Origin: ZLKRG08 sp046048895
GTDB taxonomy: Bacteria; Actinomycetota; Actinomycetes; Nanopelagicales; Nanopelagicaceae
NCBI GenBank assembly: GCA_046048895.1
Contig: JBJOFF010000004.1
Coordinates: 1-64,000, forward strand
Direction of reading: 5' to 3'
Length of the DNA: 64,000 nt
This document shows, piece by piece, positions 44,260 to 52,041 of this stretch. Within the stretch, counting starts at the first letter, position 1. Each line of letters opens with the position of its first letter. Made by a program: the position numbers and the translations under genes. The notes under the pieces are model-generated. The model saw only the letters and a list, made by a program, of their open reading frames with translations, had not been told where the DNA came from and did not search any database.

Positions 44260-45025
44260 CTTCTGGTACTCCTAAATAGGCTTCAATAACACGCTTATCA
44301 TTTTGTACAGTTGCTGGTAGATCGTCTGCAATCTTTTGACCGAAATCAATCACTACTACTCGATCTGAAACACCCATAACCAATGACATGTCATGCTCAA
44401 TTAAAAGAACGGTATACCCGGCATCTCTAATTTTCTTAATGGTGTTAGCTAATTCAACCTTTTCAGCCGGATTGAAACCTGCGGCAGGCTCGTCAAGAAG
44501 CAGAAGTTTTGGTTCGGTGCCAAGTGCTCGAGCAATCTCTAGACGGCGCTGAACACCGTAAGGAAGATTCTTTGCTAATCGATCCGAATACTCTCCAATT
44601 CCAATGAAATCAAGAAGTTCCTGTGCGCGTTGGCGACCCAGCTTCTCCTCTCTACGTGAGACCGGTAATCCAAAGAGTCCACTAACCAAACCAGAACGCT
44701 TATGAGTATCCGTTGCAGTTATGACATTCTCAAGTGCAGTCATGTCGCCCCAAAGTCGAATGTTTTGGAACGTTCGAGCAATTCCGCCTTTGGTAATGCG
44801 ATATCGCTTTATACCTTTCAACGACTTCCCTTCAAAGGTAATGTCGCCTTTTGTCACCTGATAGACGCCAGTAATTACATTGAAAATCGTGGTTTTGCCA
44901 GCACCATTTGGGCCGATCAAACCAAGAATTTCCTGCTTTTTAATTTCAAAGGTGACGTCGTTCAACGCAACTACGCCACCGAATTGCATTGTGACGTTCT
45001 CTAATTTAAGTATTGAATCGCTCAT
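44249..45025 (-). CDS. livG: Branched-chain amino acid-type ABC transporter ATPase (LivG)
   Basis: 258 aa. Walker A GPNGAGKTTIFNVITG, GGIARTFQNIRLWGDMTALENV (LivG type), Walker B LLLLDEPAAGFNP and H-loop IEHDMSLVM. The start overlaps the livM stop as ATGA. Confidence 0.94.
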   Translation of the reverse strand: MSDSILKLENVTMQFGGVVALNDVTFEIKKQEILGLIGPNGAGKTTIFNVITGVYQVTKGDITFEGKSLKGIKRYRITKGGIARTFQNIRLWGDMTALENVITATDTHKRSGLVSGLFGLPVSRREEKLGRQRAQELLDFIGIGEYSDRLAKNLPYGVQRRLEIARALGTEPKLLLLDEPAAGFNPAEKVELANTIKKIRDAGYTVLLIEHDMSLVMGVSDRVVVIDFGQKIADDLPATVQNDKRVIEAYLGVPEDAS

Positions 45026-46041
45026 GCTTTACCTTTCTCAGGTAGCGCCTTTTCGCGCTTCTTACGTGGCAATAATCCATCTGGACGTAGATTCATCATT
45101 AATACAAGAACTGCGCCAAATACTAAAAGACGTGCGTCAGATATGAAGCGAATGCGATCTGGAAGGTATCCGAGGATTACAGCACCAAGAATTACGCCCC
45201 AGATATTTCCCATTCCACCGAAAACGACACAAGCGAGGATCAGAATTGAGACCTGCAATGTGAAATTATCTGGTGAGATAAATAGGGTCTTAGATGCATA
45301 AAGTACGCCCGCTGCGCCACCGACGGACGCGCCTAGCACGAATGCCCAAATCTTATATTTAAAAGTTGGCACACCCATTAACTCTGCTGCATCTTCATCT
45401 TGTCTAATAGATTCCCAGGCGCGACCTGCACGTCGTACAGATAATCTGCGAATCATCCATATTGTCAGCAGAATAATTATTAAGAAGGTCCAGAAATAGA
45501 GCTTGTGATTATCAAAAGTATATTCCAGCCCTAAAACCTTAGGCGGAGTTGGAATTCCGATAATTCCGTTTGCGCCACCGATTGAACTTAAATTGAGAGC
45601 GGTGATGCGAACAATCTCACCAAAACCTAAAGTGATAATTGCTAAATAATCTCCGCGTAAGCGAAGCGCAGGAACTCCAAGGATCAAACCAGCAAACATC
45701 GCCATCGCAATGCCGATCGGCAAGATCTCCCAAGTATTTAGCCCGGTTTTTGTGCCAAGCAAACCCATGGTGTAAGCGCCAATTGCGAAGAAGGCTACGT
45801 AACCTAAATCAAGCAATCCGCTCTTTCCGATAACGATATTTAAACCCAGCGCCATAATTACGAATATTGCAACTGGATAAACTAAGACAGATGCATATTC
45901 GGCTACCGGAGTATTTAGGAAGGTGCCACCCAAAAGCGGCAAACTTGCTGCAATCGCAACTGCACCTAATGAAATTAATACTCTTACAGGACGGCTTGCG
46001 CCTTCCCAGATTGAAGCTCCCCAATCTCTGATATTAAACAT
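45022..46041 (-). CDS. livM: Branched-chain amino acid-type ABC transporter permease (LivM)
   Basis: 339 aa, about 9-10 membrane helices. Landmarks: LGLNIVIGKSGLLDLGYVAFFAIGAY, LRLRGDYLAIITLGFGEIVRI and GRAWESIRQDEDAAELMGV, the LivM permease pattern and ATPase-coupling loop, and a basic C-terminal tail. Overlaps livH by one base (TAATG) and livG by four. Confidence 0.94.
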   Translation of the reverse strand: MFNIRDWGASIWEGASRPVRVLISLGAVAIAASLPLLGGTFLNTPVAEYASVLVYPVAIFVIMALGLNIVIGKSGLLDLGYVAFFAIGAYTMGLLGTKTGLNTWEILPIGIAMAMFAGLILGVPALRLRGDYLAIITLGFGEIVRITALNLSSIGGANGIIGIPTPPKVLGLEYTFDNHKLYFWTFLIIILLTIWMIRRLSVRRAGRAWESIRQDEDAAELMGVPTFKYKIWAFVLGASVGGAAGVLYASKTLFISPDNFTLQVSILILACVVFGGMGNIWGVILGAVILGYLPDRIRFISDARLLVFGAVLVLMMNLRPDGLLPRKKREKALPEKGKA

Positions 46042-46991
46042 TATGCCCTCGATTGCGTAATAGCTTCACCGAACACGCCATTCGGACGGAAGTACAGAAC
46101 AAGAACTAGAACTAAGAAAACGGTTACGGCTTTCCATTGAGTTCCGAGGAAGAAAGAGGCATAGGTCTCTAATAAACCTAACGCGATTCCTCCATAGAAA
46201 GCGCCTTTAATATTGCCGATTCCACCCAGAATCGCAGCGGTGAAAGCAGCGATGCCTAGGCTGAATCCAATATTAAATACCGTGTTCTCATATTTAAGTA
46301 CATAAAAGAACCCAGCCGCACCAGTCATAAATCCACCAACCAAGAAGGTTCCGGAAACTACGAAATTTAAGTTAACTCCCATTAGTTTTGCGGCATCTTC
46401 ATTCATTGAAACTGCGCGAATAGCTTTACCTAAACGAGTTCTCTGCACAAATTGATTTAAAGTTAAATACAGAATTAGGCCTGCAAAAATAATTAAAATA
46501 TTATCTAAACGAAGATCGCCACCGAATACCGTACCGAGCGATTTCTTCTCCATGAATCTTGGACTACCGACATATCGAGAGTCGGTGAGGATGCGCATAA
46601 ATTCGGCTAGAACAATTGACATGCCGATGGCAGAAATTAACGGCGCAAGTTTGTTAGAACCACGGTTGCGCAATCTTCGGTAAGCAACGAGTTCGAGAAG
46701 TATGCTCAATAGCCCTGACATCAACATGGAAGCCAACAAGCACGAAAGCAGGACTGCTACTAGTCGAAAACCTGTTATTGTCTCGGAACTTTGAGTAAAA
46801 CCAAAAACATCTCGAGCAATAATCACCGTTGCGAAGGTTCCGTACATAAAAATTTCAGAGTTTGCGAAATTAATCATACGTAAGACGCCGTAGACCATGG
46901 TGTAGCCGAGTGCAATGAGGACGTAAATAAAGCCGAGGCTCAATCCGCCAATCGTCAAAGACGCAAATTGATCTATAAAATTACTTAGCAC
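46041..46991 (-). CDS. livH: Branched-chain amino acid-type ABC transporter permease (LivH)
   Basis: 316 aa with about 8 helices. LSLGFIYVLIALGYTMVYGVLRMINFANSEIFM near the N-terminus and the coupling loop TRLGKAIRAVSMNEDAAKLMGVN are diagnostic of LivH. Pairs with LivM to form the membrane pore. It follows the binding-protein gene after 92 bp that carry a strong hairpin. Confidence 0.94.
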   Translation of the reverse strand: MLSNFIDQFASLTIGGLSLGFIYVLIALGYTMVYGVLRMINFANSEIFMYGTFATVIIARDVFGFTQSSETITGFRLVAVLLSCLLASMLMSGLLSILLELVAYRRLRNRGSNKLAPLISAIGMSIVLAEFMRILTDSRYVGSPRFMEKKSLGTVFGGDLRLDNILIIFAGLILYLTLNQFVQRTRLGKAIRAVSMNEDAAKLMGVNLNFVVSGTFLVGGFMTGAAGFFYVLKYENTVFNIGFSLGIAAFTAAILGGIGNIKGAFYGGIALGLLETYASFFLGTQWKAVTVFLVLVLVLYFRPNGVFGEAITQSRA

Positions 46992-47025
46992 TGGGACGCT
47001 TTCTTTAAATTTAATTAAATTTTAA

Positions 47026-47058
47026 AACGTGGCGCCTAGATTTACTAGGCGCCACGTT
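47026..47058 (-). terminator. Intercistronic hairpin between binding protein and permease genes
   Basis: AACGTGGCGCCTAG (47026-47039) and CTAGGCGCCACGTT (47045-47058) make a perfect 14-bp stem with a 5-nt loop. The downstream strand is AT-rich with only short T runs, so it may be a partial terminator or an RNA-stabilising stem that raises binding-protein mRNA relative to permease mRNA. A second small stem (GAACT/AGTTC near 47063-47077) lies between it and the stop codon. Confidence 0.75.
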
Positions 47059-47083
47059 CTTCGAACTTTTCTAGTTCAGGAGT

Positions 47084-48226
47084 TTACTTAATAGCTCCAG
47101 TGAACTTGATAGCGCCACCCTTGATTTCGAAGCCGTTCATAACGCCACCGGCGTTATCTCCGTACTTGTCGAATGAAAGGTTGCTGCCTGAGATTGACTT
47201 GCCCTTGAAAGACTTAACGCACTTAAGCATTGCATCACGAGTTGAAACACCCTTAGCGATGCAGCCTAGGAATACGTTTGCTGAGTCAATTGATTCTGCA
47301 GCATAGGTACCTGATGAAACGCCCATCTTCTTCTTGAAATCTGCTTCAAGCTTTGCAGAGATTTCTGCTAGAGGAACGGTTCCACCGGTCATGCGAACGC
47401 CTTCAAGAATTGAAGCGCTAGCTAAGCTCAAGATACCTGGGCTAAGAACTCCGTCGCCACCTGCTAATACGCCTGTGTAACCAGAGTCGCGTAGCTGACG
47501 GTAAAGAGTTGCTGCCTGTGCATAGTAACCAGTGAAGATCACTACGTTTGCGCCAGCTGACTTAACCTTAGAGATAGTTGCAGACCAGTCGGTTGTGGTG
47601 TCAGGAACTGAATCCTTACCTTCAATCTTTGATCCAGCCTTCTCCATGTACTCAACAAGACCAACACCGTATGGTGACTGATCGTCGATTACGAATACCT
47701 TAGGTGATGAAACACCCTTTGTTGCCAACTTGTATAGAGCTGGGCCCTGTACACGGTCAGTTGGAGGAACGCGGTGGAATACTGGGAAACCAATTAATCC
47801 CTGTGATGGATCGGTGATTGACACACGAGTCGCAGATGGAGAGATCATTGGAAGATTTGTCTGCTTGTAGAAAGGTAGAGAGTTGATTGTTGCACCTGAG
47901 TAAGCAGGACCAACAAGACCAATAATCTTCTTGTTTGATGCTGTTCCTGGAGCAACCTTTGCTGCTTCAGTACCGCTACCCTGATCGTCAACAGAGACAA
48001 TCTTTACCTGATACTTGCCTTTGTACTTTGCATTGAAAAGCGCAACCGCGTACTTAACGCCGTTAAGTTCATCAATACCAACCTGAGCTTCTTCACCTGT
48101 AAGTGGGCCCTGGTAAGCAATTGTGATCACCTTTGCTGCAGCTGATGATGCTGGAGCAAGCGCAACTGCAGAACCTGTTGCCAACGCTACTGCGGCGACA
48201 ACAGAGATAATGCTTTGCTTCTTCAT
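47084..48226 (-). CDS. Branched-chain amino acid-type substrate-binding protein
   Basis: 380 aa. N-terminal Sec signal peptide (about 1-30: MKKQS, hydrophobic core, then PASSAAA) followed by the periplasmic binding fold of the LivJ family (ITIAYQGPLTGEEAQVGIDELNG, GLVGPAYSGAT, FHRVPPTDRVQGPAL, VFIDDQSPYG-like). There is no lipobox cysteine, unlike most Gram-positive binding proteins. The family binds leucine-type amino acids, amides or other small polar compounds; the ligand is not readable. Genes for LivH, M, G and F follow. Confidence 0.93.
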   Translation of the reverse strand: MKKQSIISVVAAVALATGSAVALAPASSAAAKVITIAYQGPLTGEEAQVGIDELNGVKYAVALFNAKYKGKYQVKIVSVDDQGSGTEAAKVAPGTASNKKIIGLVGPAYSGATINSLPFYKQTNLPMISPSATRVSITDPSQGLIGFPVFHRVPPTDRVQGPALYKLATKGVSSPKVFVIDDQSPYGVGLVEYMEKAGSKIEGKDSVPDTTTDWSATISKVKSAGANVVIFTGYYAQAATLYRQLRDSGYTGVLAGGDGVLSPGILSLASASILEGVRMTGGTVPLAEISAKLEADFKKKMGVSSGTYAAESIDSANVFLGCIAKGVSTRDAMLKCVKSFKGKSISGSNLSFDKYGDNAGGVMNGFEIKGGAIKFTGAIK

Positions 48227-48274
48227 TTAATGCCTTTCATTCATGATCATGTCCCTTGGGAAAGGGAGGGGTAA

Positions 48275-48303
48275 AGATTAAGTGAGAAGTAGCCGAGATA
48301 CAA
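48275..48303 (-). promoter_or_regulatory. Candidate promoter of the amino acid transporter operon
   Basis: On the minus strand TTGTAT (48298-48303) and TAATCT (48275-48280, fits TAnnnT) are 17 bp apart. The 5' leader would be about 42 nt and includes GAAAGG before the ATG. Confidence 0.45.
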
Positions 48304-48334
48304 GAAAAATTGAGCCTAAATATCGACCTGCGGG

Positions 48335-48365
48335 GTAACTTTCCCGTTATTTCCAGTTATTTCCA
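48335..48365. repeat. Tandem 10-bp repeats upstream of the amino acid transporter promoter
   Basis: GTTATTTCCA occurs twice in direct tandem (48346-48355, 48356-48365), preceded by a degenerate 11-bp copy GTAACTTTCCC (48335-48345). The array sits about 30 bp upstream of the -35, where an activator would bind. Confidence 0.8.
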
Positions 48366-48381
48366 GCCGAATTAATCAGTT

Positions 48382-48948
48382 TCAATCGATTTTGGAGTTT
48401 GGGTCTATAACTGCCATCGCAACCTCTTTCATGGTTAGGCGACGATCCATGGCTGCTCTTTGAATCCATGAGAAAGCTTCGGGCTCTGAGAGCTTTAGGG
48501 CTTGCATCAAGATACCTTTGGCGCGATCAATAATTTTTCGAGTCTCTAAGCGATCACTTAAATTTGCTACTTCATCAACTAACGCCGTCATCTGAGCATA
48601 ACGACTTGCAGCAATTTCAATAGCTGGAATTAAATCGTTAATAGTAAATGGCTTAACTACATATGCCATTACCCCAGCTGCATTTGCGCGTTCGACCAAT
48701 TCGCGTTGACTAAATGCAGTTAACATTAAGACAGGTGTAGTTGCAACAATACTTTCGGCTGCAGTCAATCCATCCATAACTGGCATATTGATATCTAAAA
48801 TTGCCAAATCCGGATTATGTTTTTTATTTAAATCAATCGCCTCTTGACCATTTCCCGCTTCGGCAATTACTTCATAGCCTGCTTCTCGGAGCATCTCAAC
48901 TAGATCAAGGCGAATTAACGCCTCATCCTCAGCAACGAGAATTTTCAT
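48382..48948 (-). CDS. ANTAR-domain response regulator (PdtaR-like)
   Basis: 188 aa. Receiver domain (1-120) with acidic pocket Glu7/Asp8, phosphorylation site Asp52 (LAILDINMPVMDG) and a C-terminal VVKPF lysine; then a coiled linker and ANTAR domain (about 128-183; RKIIDRAKGILMQALKLSEPEAFSWIQRAAM). ANTAR domains bind paired RNA hairpins and prevent transcription termination. No sensor kinase is adjacent. The ATG is one base after the 3' end of a tRNA gene, and the only GAGG that could serve as ribosome site lies inside the tRNA acceptor stem. Confidence 0.95.
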   Translation of the reverse strand: MKILVAEDEALIRLDLVEMLREAGYEVIAEAGNGQEAIDLNKKHNPDLAILDINMPVMDGLTAAESIVATTPVLMLTAFSQRELVERANAAGVMAYVVKPFTINDLIPAIEIAASRYAQMTALVDEVANLSDRLETRKIIDRAKGILMQALKLSEPEAFSWIQRAAMDRRLTMKEVAMAVIDPNSKID

Positions 48949-48949
48949 G

Positions 48950-49022
48950 TGCCTCGAGTCGGATTTGAACCGACACTATGCAGTGTTTGAGACTGCCCTC
49001 TCTACCGTTGGAGTACCGAGGC
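48950..49022 (-). tRNA. tRNA-Leu, anticodon CAA, with a short variable loop
   Basis: 73 nt without encoded CCA. Acceptor GCCTCGG pairs with TCGAGGC (six pairs plus a G-T), discriminator A73. D arm is the class-II type: 3-bp stem CTC/GAG and loop with GGTAGA. Anticodon stem GCAGT/ACTGC is perfect with loop CTCAAAC, giving anticodon CAA, which reads UUG (Leu). T arm GTCGG-TTCGAAT-CCGAC is perfect. The variable region is only ATAGT (5 nt) instead of the long arm expected for tRNA-Leu. The tRNA call is firm; the amino acid rests on the anticodon. Confidence 0.88.
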
Positions 49023-49043
49023 GAATTTAGTTAAGGCCGTCAG

Positions 49044-49049
49044 TTTATA
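49044..49049 (-). promoter_or_regulatory. Putative -10 of the tRNA / ANTAR regulator transcript
   Basis: On the minus strand TATAAA lies about 21 nt before the 5' end of the tRNA, in the gap after pyk. The -35 is weak. No terminator separates the tRNA from the regulator gene. Confidence 0.4.
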
Positions 49050-49091
49050 AGCAAATAGGTGCGATGCGAAATTTAGAATTTGAACGCGGAT

Positions 49092-50537
49092 TTAGCGATA
49101 AGCGGCGGCTCGGCCACCAATTGCATCACCAATTACGTGAACTCGTAGCGCATTTGTAGAACCTGGAATTCCTGGAGGTGCGCCGGCGACAATTACGACT
49201 TGATCGCCAACTTGCGCTTCACCATGTTCGACTAGCCACTGATCAACTTGCTTCACCATCTCATCTGTATGCGCAACAGTTGGCACGATTCCAGGTTCGA
49301 CTCCCCAAGTCAGAGCTAATTGGTTATAAGTGCCAACATTAGGAGTAAGGGCCAAAATTGGAATTGGGCTACGGAACATCGCCATTCTTCGCGCTGATTC
49401 ACCACTTTCGGTAAATGCGATCATGTAATTGGCATCCAACGTCTCGCCAACTTCAGTGGCTGCTTTGGTAATCGCGCCACCTTTAGTGGTTGGCTTAGCA
49501 TTCTTATCTAACGGCGCAATTTTATCTAGAGCCTTTGATTCAGTATGAACAATAATGCGCGCCATCGTTTGAACGGCTTCGATTGCAAATTCGCCAACTG
49601 AAGTTTCGCCTGAGAGCATCAGCGCATCTGCGCCATCTAATACCGCATTTGCACAGTCCGTCGCCTCTGCACGAGTTGGAGTGCTATTTGTGATCATTGA
49701 GTCCAACATTTGTGTTGCCACAATAACCGGCTTCGCAGCAGCGCGAGCAAGTGCTACGCAACGCTTCTGCACTAATGGAACTTCTTCGATTGGAAGTTCT
49801 ACACCTAAGTCGCCGCGCGCCACCATAATGCCATCAAATGCTTCAACAATCTCTTCTAAATTTGCTACCGCCTGTGGCTTTTCAATCTTTGCAATTACCG
49901 GAAGTCGAACACCGACTTCATCCATGATTGCATGTACGTCTTTAATATCTTTAGCATCACGTACAAAAGAGAGCGCAATAAAATCTACGCCAGCTTTAAG
50001 TCCCCAACGCAGGTCTTCTTTGTCTTTCTCTGAAAGCGCTGGAACTGAAACTGCTACACCCGGCAAATTGATACCTTTATTATTTGATACTGCGCCAGGT
50101 TCAATGCATTTTGTGACTACGTCATTACCTTTAACTTCGATAACTTCTACCGCAACTTTGCCATCATCAATTAAGAGACGATCCCCCGGTTTGCAATCTC
50201 CGGGCAAGCCTTTAAAAGTAGTACTAACGCGCTCTTTGGTGCCTTGAATATCATCGGTAGTAATCGTGAAAATATCTCCACGAACTAAATCGTGTGGTCC
50301 GTCTGCGAAGCGGCCCAAACGAATCTTAGGACCCTGTAAATCAACCAATACCGCAACTGGGACTTTAGCTGCAGCGGCAGCCTTTCTTACATTATCCAAT
50401 CGAGCTTGATGCTCGTCATAACTACCGTGCGAGAGATTTAAGCGAGCCATGTTCATGCCGGCTTCGATCAGTAGTTTTACTCTCTCTGGAGCCTCAACTG
50501 CTGGACCCATCGTGCAGACAATCTTTGCGCGGCGCAT
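49092..50537 (-). CDS. pyk: Pyruvate kinase
   Basis: 481 aa. Transfers phosphate from phosphoenolpyruvate to ADP. RRAKIVCTMGPAV at the N-terminus, LVDLQGPKIRLG, the catalytic-lysine region FIALSFVRDAKDI, metal-binding IMVARGDLGVELP, and QMLDSMITNSTPTRAEATD are all present; the C-terminal domain ends without an extra PEP-utiliser domain. It follows gltD after 49 bp with a GGGAAGAG ribosome site. Confidence 0.97.
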   Translation of the reverse strand: MRRAKIVCTMGPAVEAPERVKLLIEAGMNMARLNLSHGSYDEHQARLDNVRKAAAAAKVPVAVLVDLQGPKIRLGRFADGPHDLVRGDIFTITTDDIQGTKERVSTTFKGLPGDCKPGDRLLIDDGKVAVEVIEVKGNDVVTKCIEPGAVSNNKGINLPGVAVSVPALSEKDKEDLRWGLKAGVDFIALSFVRDAKDIKDVHAIMDEVGVRLPVIAKIEKPQAVANLEEIVEAFDGIMVARGDLGVELPIEEVPLVQKRCVALARAAAKPVIVATQMLDSMITNSTPTRAEATDCANAVLDGADALMLSGETSVGEFAIEAVQTMARIIVHTESKALDKIAPLDKNAKPTTKGGAITKAATEVGETLDANYMIAFTESGESARRMAMFRSPIPILALTPNVGTYNQLALTWGVEPGIVPTVAHTDEMVKQVDQWLVEHGEAQVGDQVVIVAGAPPGIPGSTNALRVHVIGDAIGGRAAAYR

Positions 50538-50586
50538 GTCTCTTCCCTTAGCTTCTCTTTTTTTACTATTGATTTCTTGCTAAATC

Positions 50587-52041
50587 TTAAACCGTTAGCG
50601 GTCTATCGGTCGGTTCGATTGGGGCTGGAAGTTGGGTGGTTCCACTTAAGTAGCGATCAACTGCAGCAGCAGCGCTTCTTCCTTCGGCGATTGCCCAAAC
50701 AATTAACGACTGGCCGCGACCGGCATCGCCCGCCACGAAGACTCCCTCTTGATTAGTTTGGAAATTTTCATCACGCTTAATATTTCCGCGCTCGTCGAGT
50801 TCGACTTCAAGCTGTGAAAGTAATGGAGATTTCTCTGGGCCAGTGAAACCCATCGCCATAAATACAAAGTCAGCTGGAATATCTTTTTCGCTACCAGGCA
50901 CAGCTTCAAACTTTCCATTTTCAAATTTAACTTCAACAATCTTAAGCGCTTTTAAATTTCCATTTCCGTCACCGACAAATTCTTGGGTATTGACGCTAAA
51001 TACTCTGTTATCTAACTCTTCGTGCGCACTCGATACGCGATAAATCATCGGATAGGTTGGCCAAGGTTGAGAAGATGGACGTTCATCAGATGGTCTCGGC
51101 ATAATTTCAAGTTGAGTAACTGATGCAGCTCTTTGACGAATAGCAGTTCCTAGGCAATCTGCTCCCGTATCTCCACCGCCAATCACTACGACATGCTTGC
51201 CAGCCACATTAATTAACGGTTCTGAAACTTCACCTAAACCTTGTTTGTTTCCCCAAGGTAGATACTCCATTGCCTGATAAACACCCTTTAACTCACGACC
51301 AGGAATATTTAGGTCGCGCCATTGTGTGGCGCCTACTGATAAAACCACTGCATCGTACTTACGACGCAAATCATCACCAGTTAACTCTTGGCCGACATTA
51401 ACTCCTGGACGGAAACGTGTACCTTCTTTTTCCATCTGCTGCAAGCGTCGATCAATTACATACTTCTCCATTTTAAATTCTGGAATTCCGTAACGAAGTA
51501 AACCGCCAATGCGATCTGCTCGCTCGTAAACTGCAACCGTGTGGCCAGCGCGCGTTAATTGTTGCGCTGCTGCCAAACCTGCAGGGCCGGATCCGATTAC
51601 CGCTACTGTCTTGCCGCTTAATCGAGATGGAATCAGTGGCGTAATTGAGTCGTTGCCCCAGGCTTCTTCGACCGTACGCAACTCAATTTGTTTGATAGTG
51701 ACAGCTTCTCGATTAATTCCAACCACGCATGCGGTCTCGCATGGAGCTGGGCAGAGTCGACCCGTAAATTCTGGAAAGTTATTTGTTGCATGCAGGCGAT
51801 CAATGGCAGATTTGAAATCTCCGCGATACATCAAGTCGTTCCATTCGGGAATTAAATTGCCAAGTGGGCAACCAGAATGGCAGAAAGGGATTCCACAATC
51901 CATACAACGCGAAGCCTGCGTGCGTAAATGTTCAATTGACTGAGGTTCGTAAACTTCTTGCCAATCCAAGATACGGATGTCTACTGGACGACGCTTCGGA
52001 GTTTCGCGTTGCTCTTTGATAAAGCCTCTTGGATCACCCAT
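50587..52041 (-). CDS. gltD: Glutamate synthase (NADPH) small subunit
   Basis: 484 aa. N-terminal cysteine clusters for [4Fe-4S] binding (CMDCGIPFC, GCPLGNLIPEWN, RLCPAPCETACV), then FAD-binding GSGPAGLAAAQQL and NADPH-binding GGGDTGADCLG Rossmann motifs, and the C-terminal GVFVAGDAGRGQSLIVWAI. Feeds electrons from NADPH to the large subunit. Its start overlaps the gltB stop by 8 nt. Confidence 0.97.
   Translation of the reverse strand: MGDPRGFIKEQRETPKRRPVDIRILDWQEVYEPQSIEHLRTQASRCMDCGIPFCHSGCPLGNLIPEWNDLMYRGDFKSAIDRLHATNNFPEFTGRLCPAPCETACVVGINREAVTIKQIELRTVEEAWGNDSITPLIPSRLSGKTVAVIGSGPAGLAAAQQLTRAGHTVAVYERADRIGGLLRYGIPEFKMEKYVIDRRLQQMEKEGTRFRPGVNVGQELTGDDLRRKYDAVVLSVGATQWRDLNIPGRELKGVYQAMEYLPWGNKQGLGEVSEPLINVAGKHVVVIGGGDTGADCLGTAIRQRAASVTQLEIMPRPSDERPSSQPWPTYPMIYRVSSAHEELDNRVFSVNTQEFVGDGNGNLKALKIVEVKFENGKFEAVPGSEKDIPADFVFMAMGFTGPEKSPLLSQLEVELDERGNIKRDENFQTNQEGVFVAGDAGRGQSLIVWAIAEGRSAAAAVDRYLSGTTQLPAPIEPTDRPLTV

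Noticed and set aside
48331..48365. A firm GlnR box before the amino acid transporter
   Set aside because: Only the GTAAC half matches; the other halves read GTTAT rather than GAAAC, so it is reported only as an unexplained repeat.
48227..48381. ANTAR-type double-hairpin target in the transporter leader
   Set aside because: Hairpins there (for example CCCTT/AAGGG) have 4-nt loops, not the hexaloops with conserved A and G that ANTAR domains recognise.
49681..50247. 188-codon open frame opposite pyk
   Set aside because: Antisense shadow of pyruvate kinase; no motif, no ribosome site, serine/threonine-rich composition.
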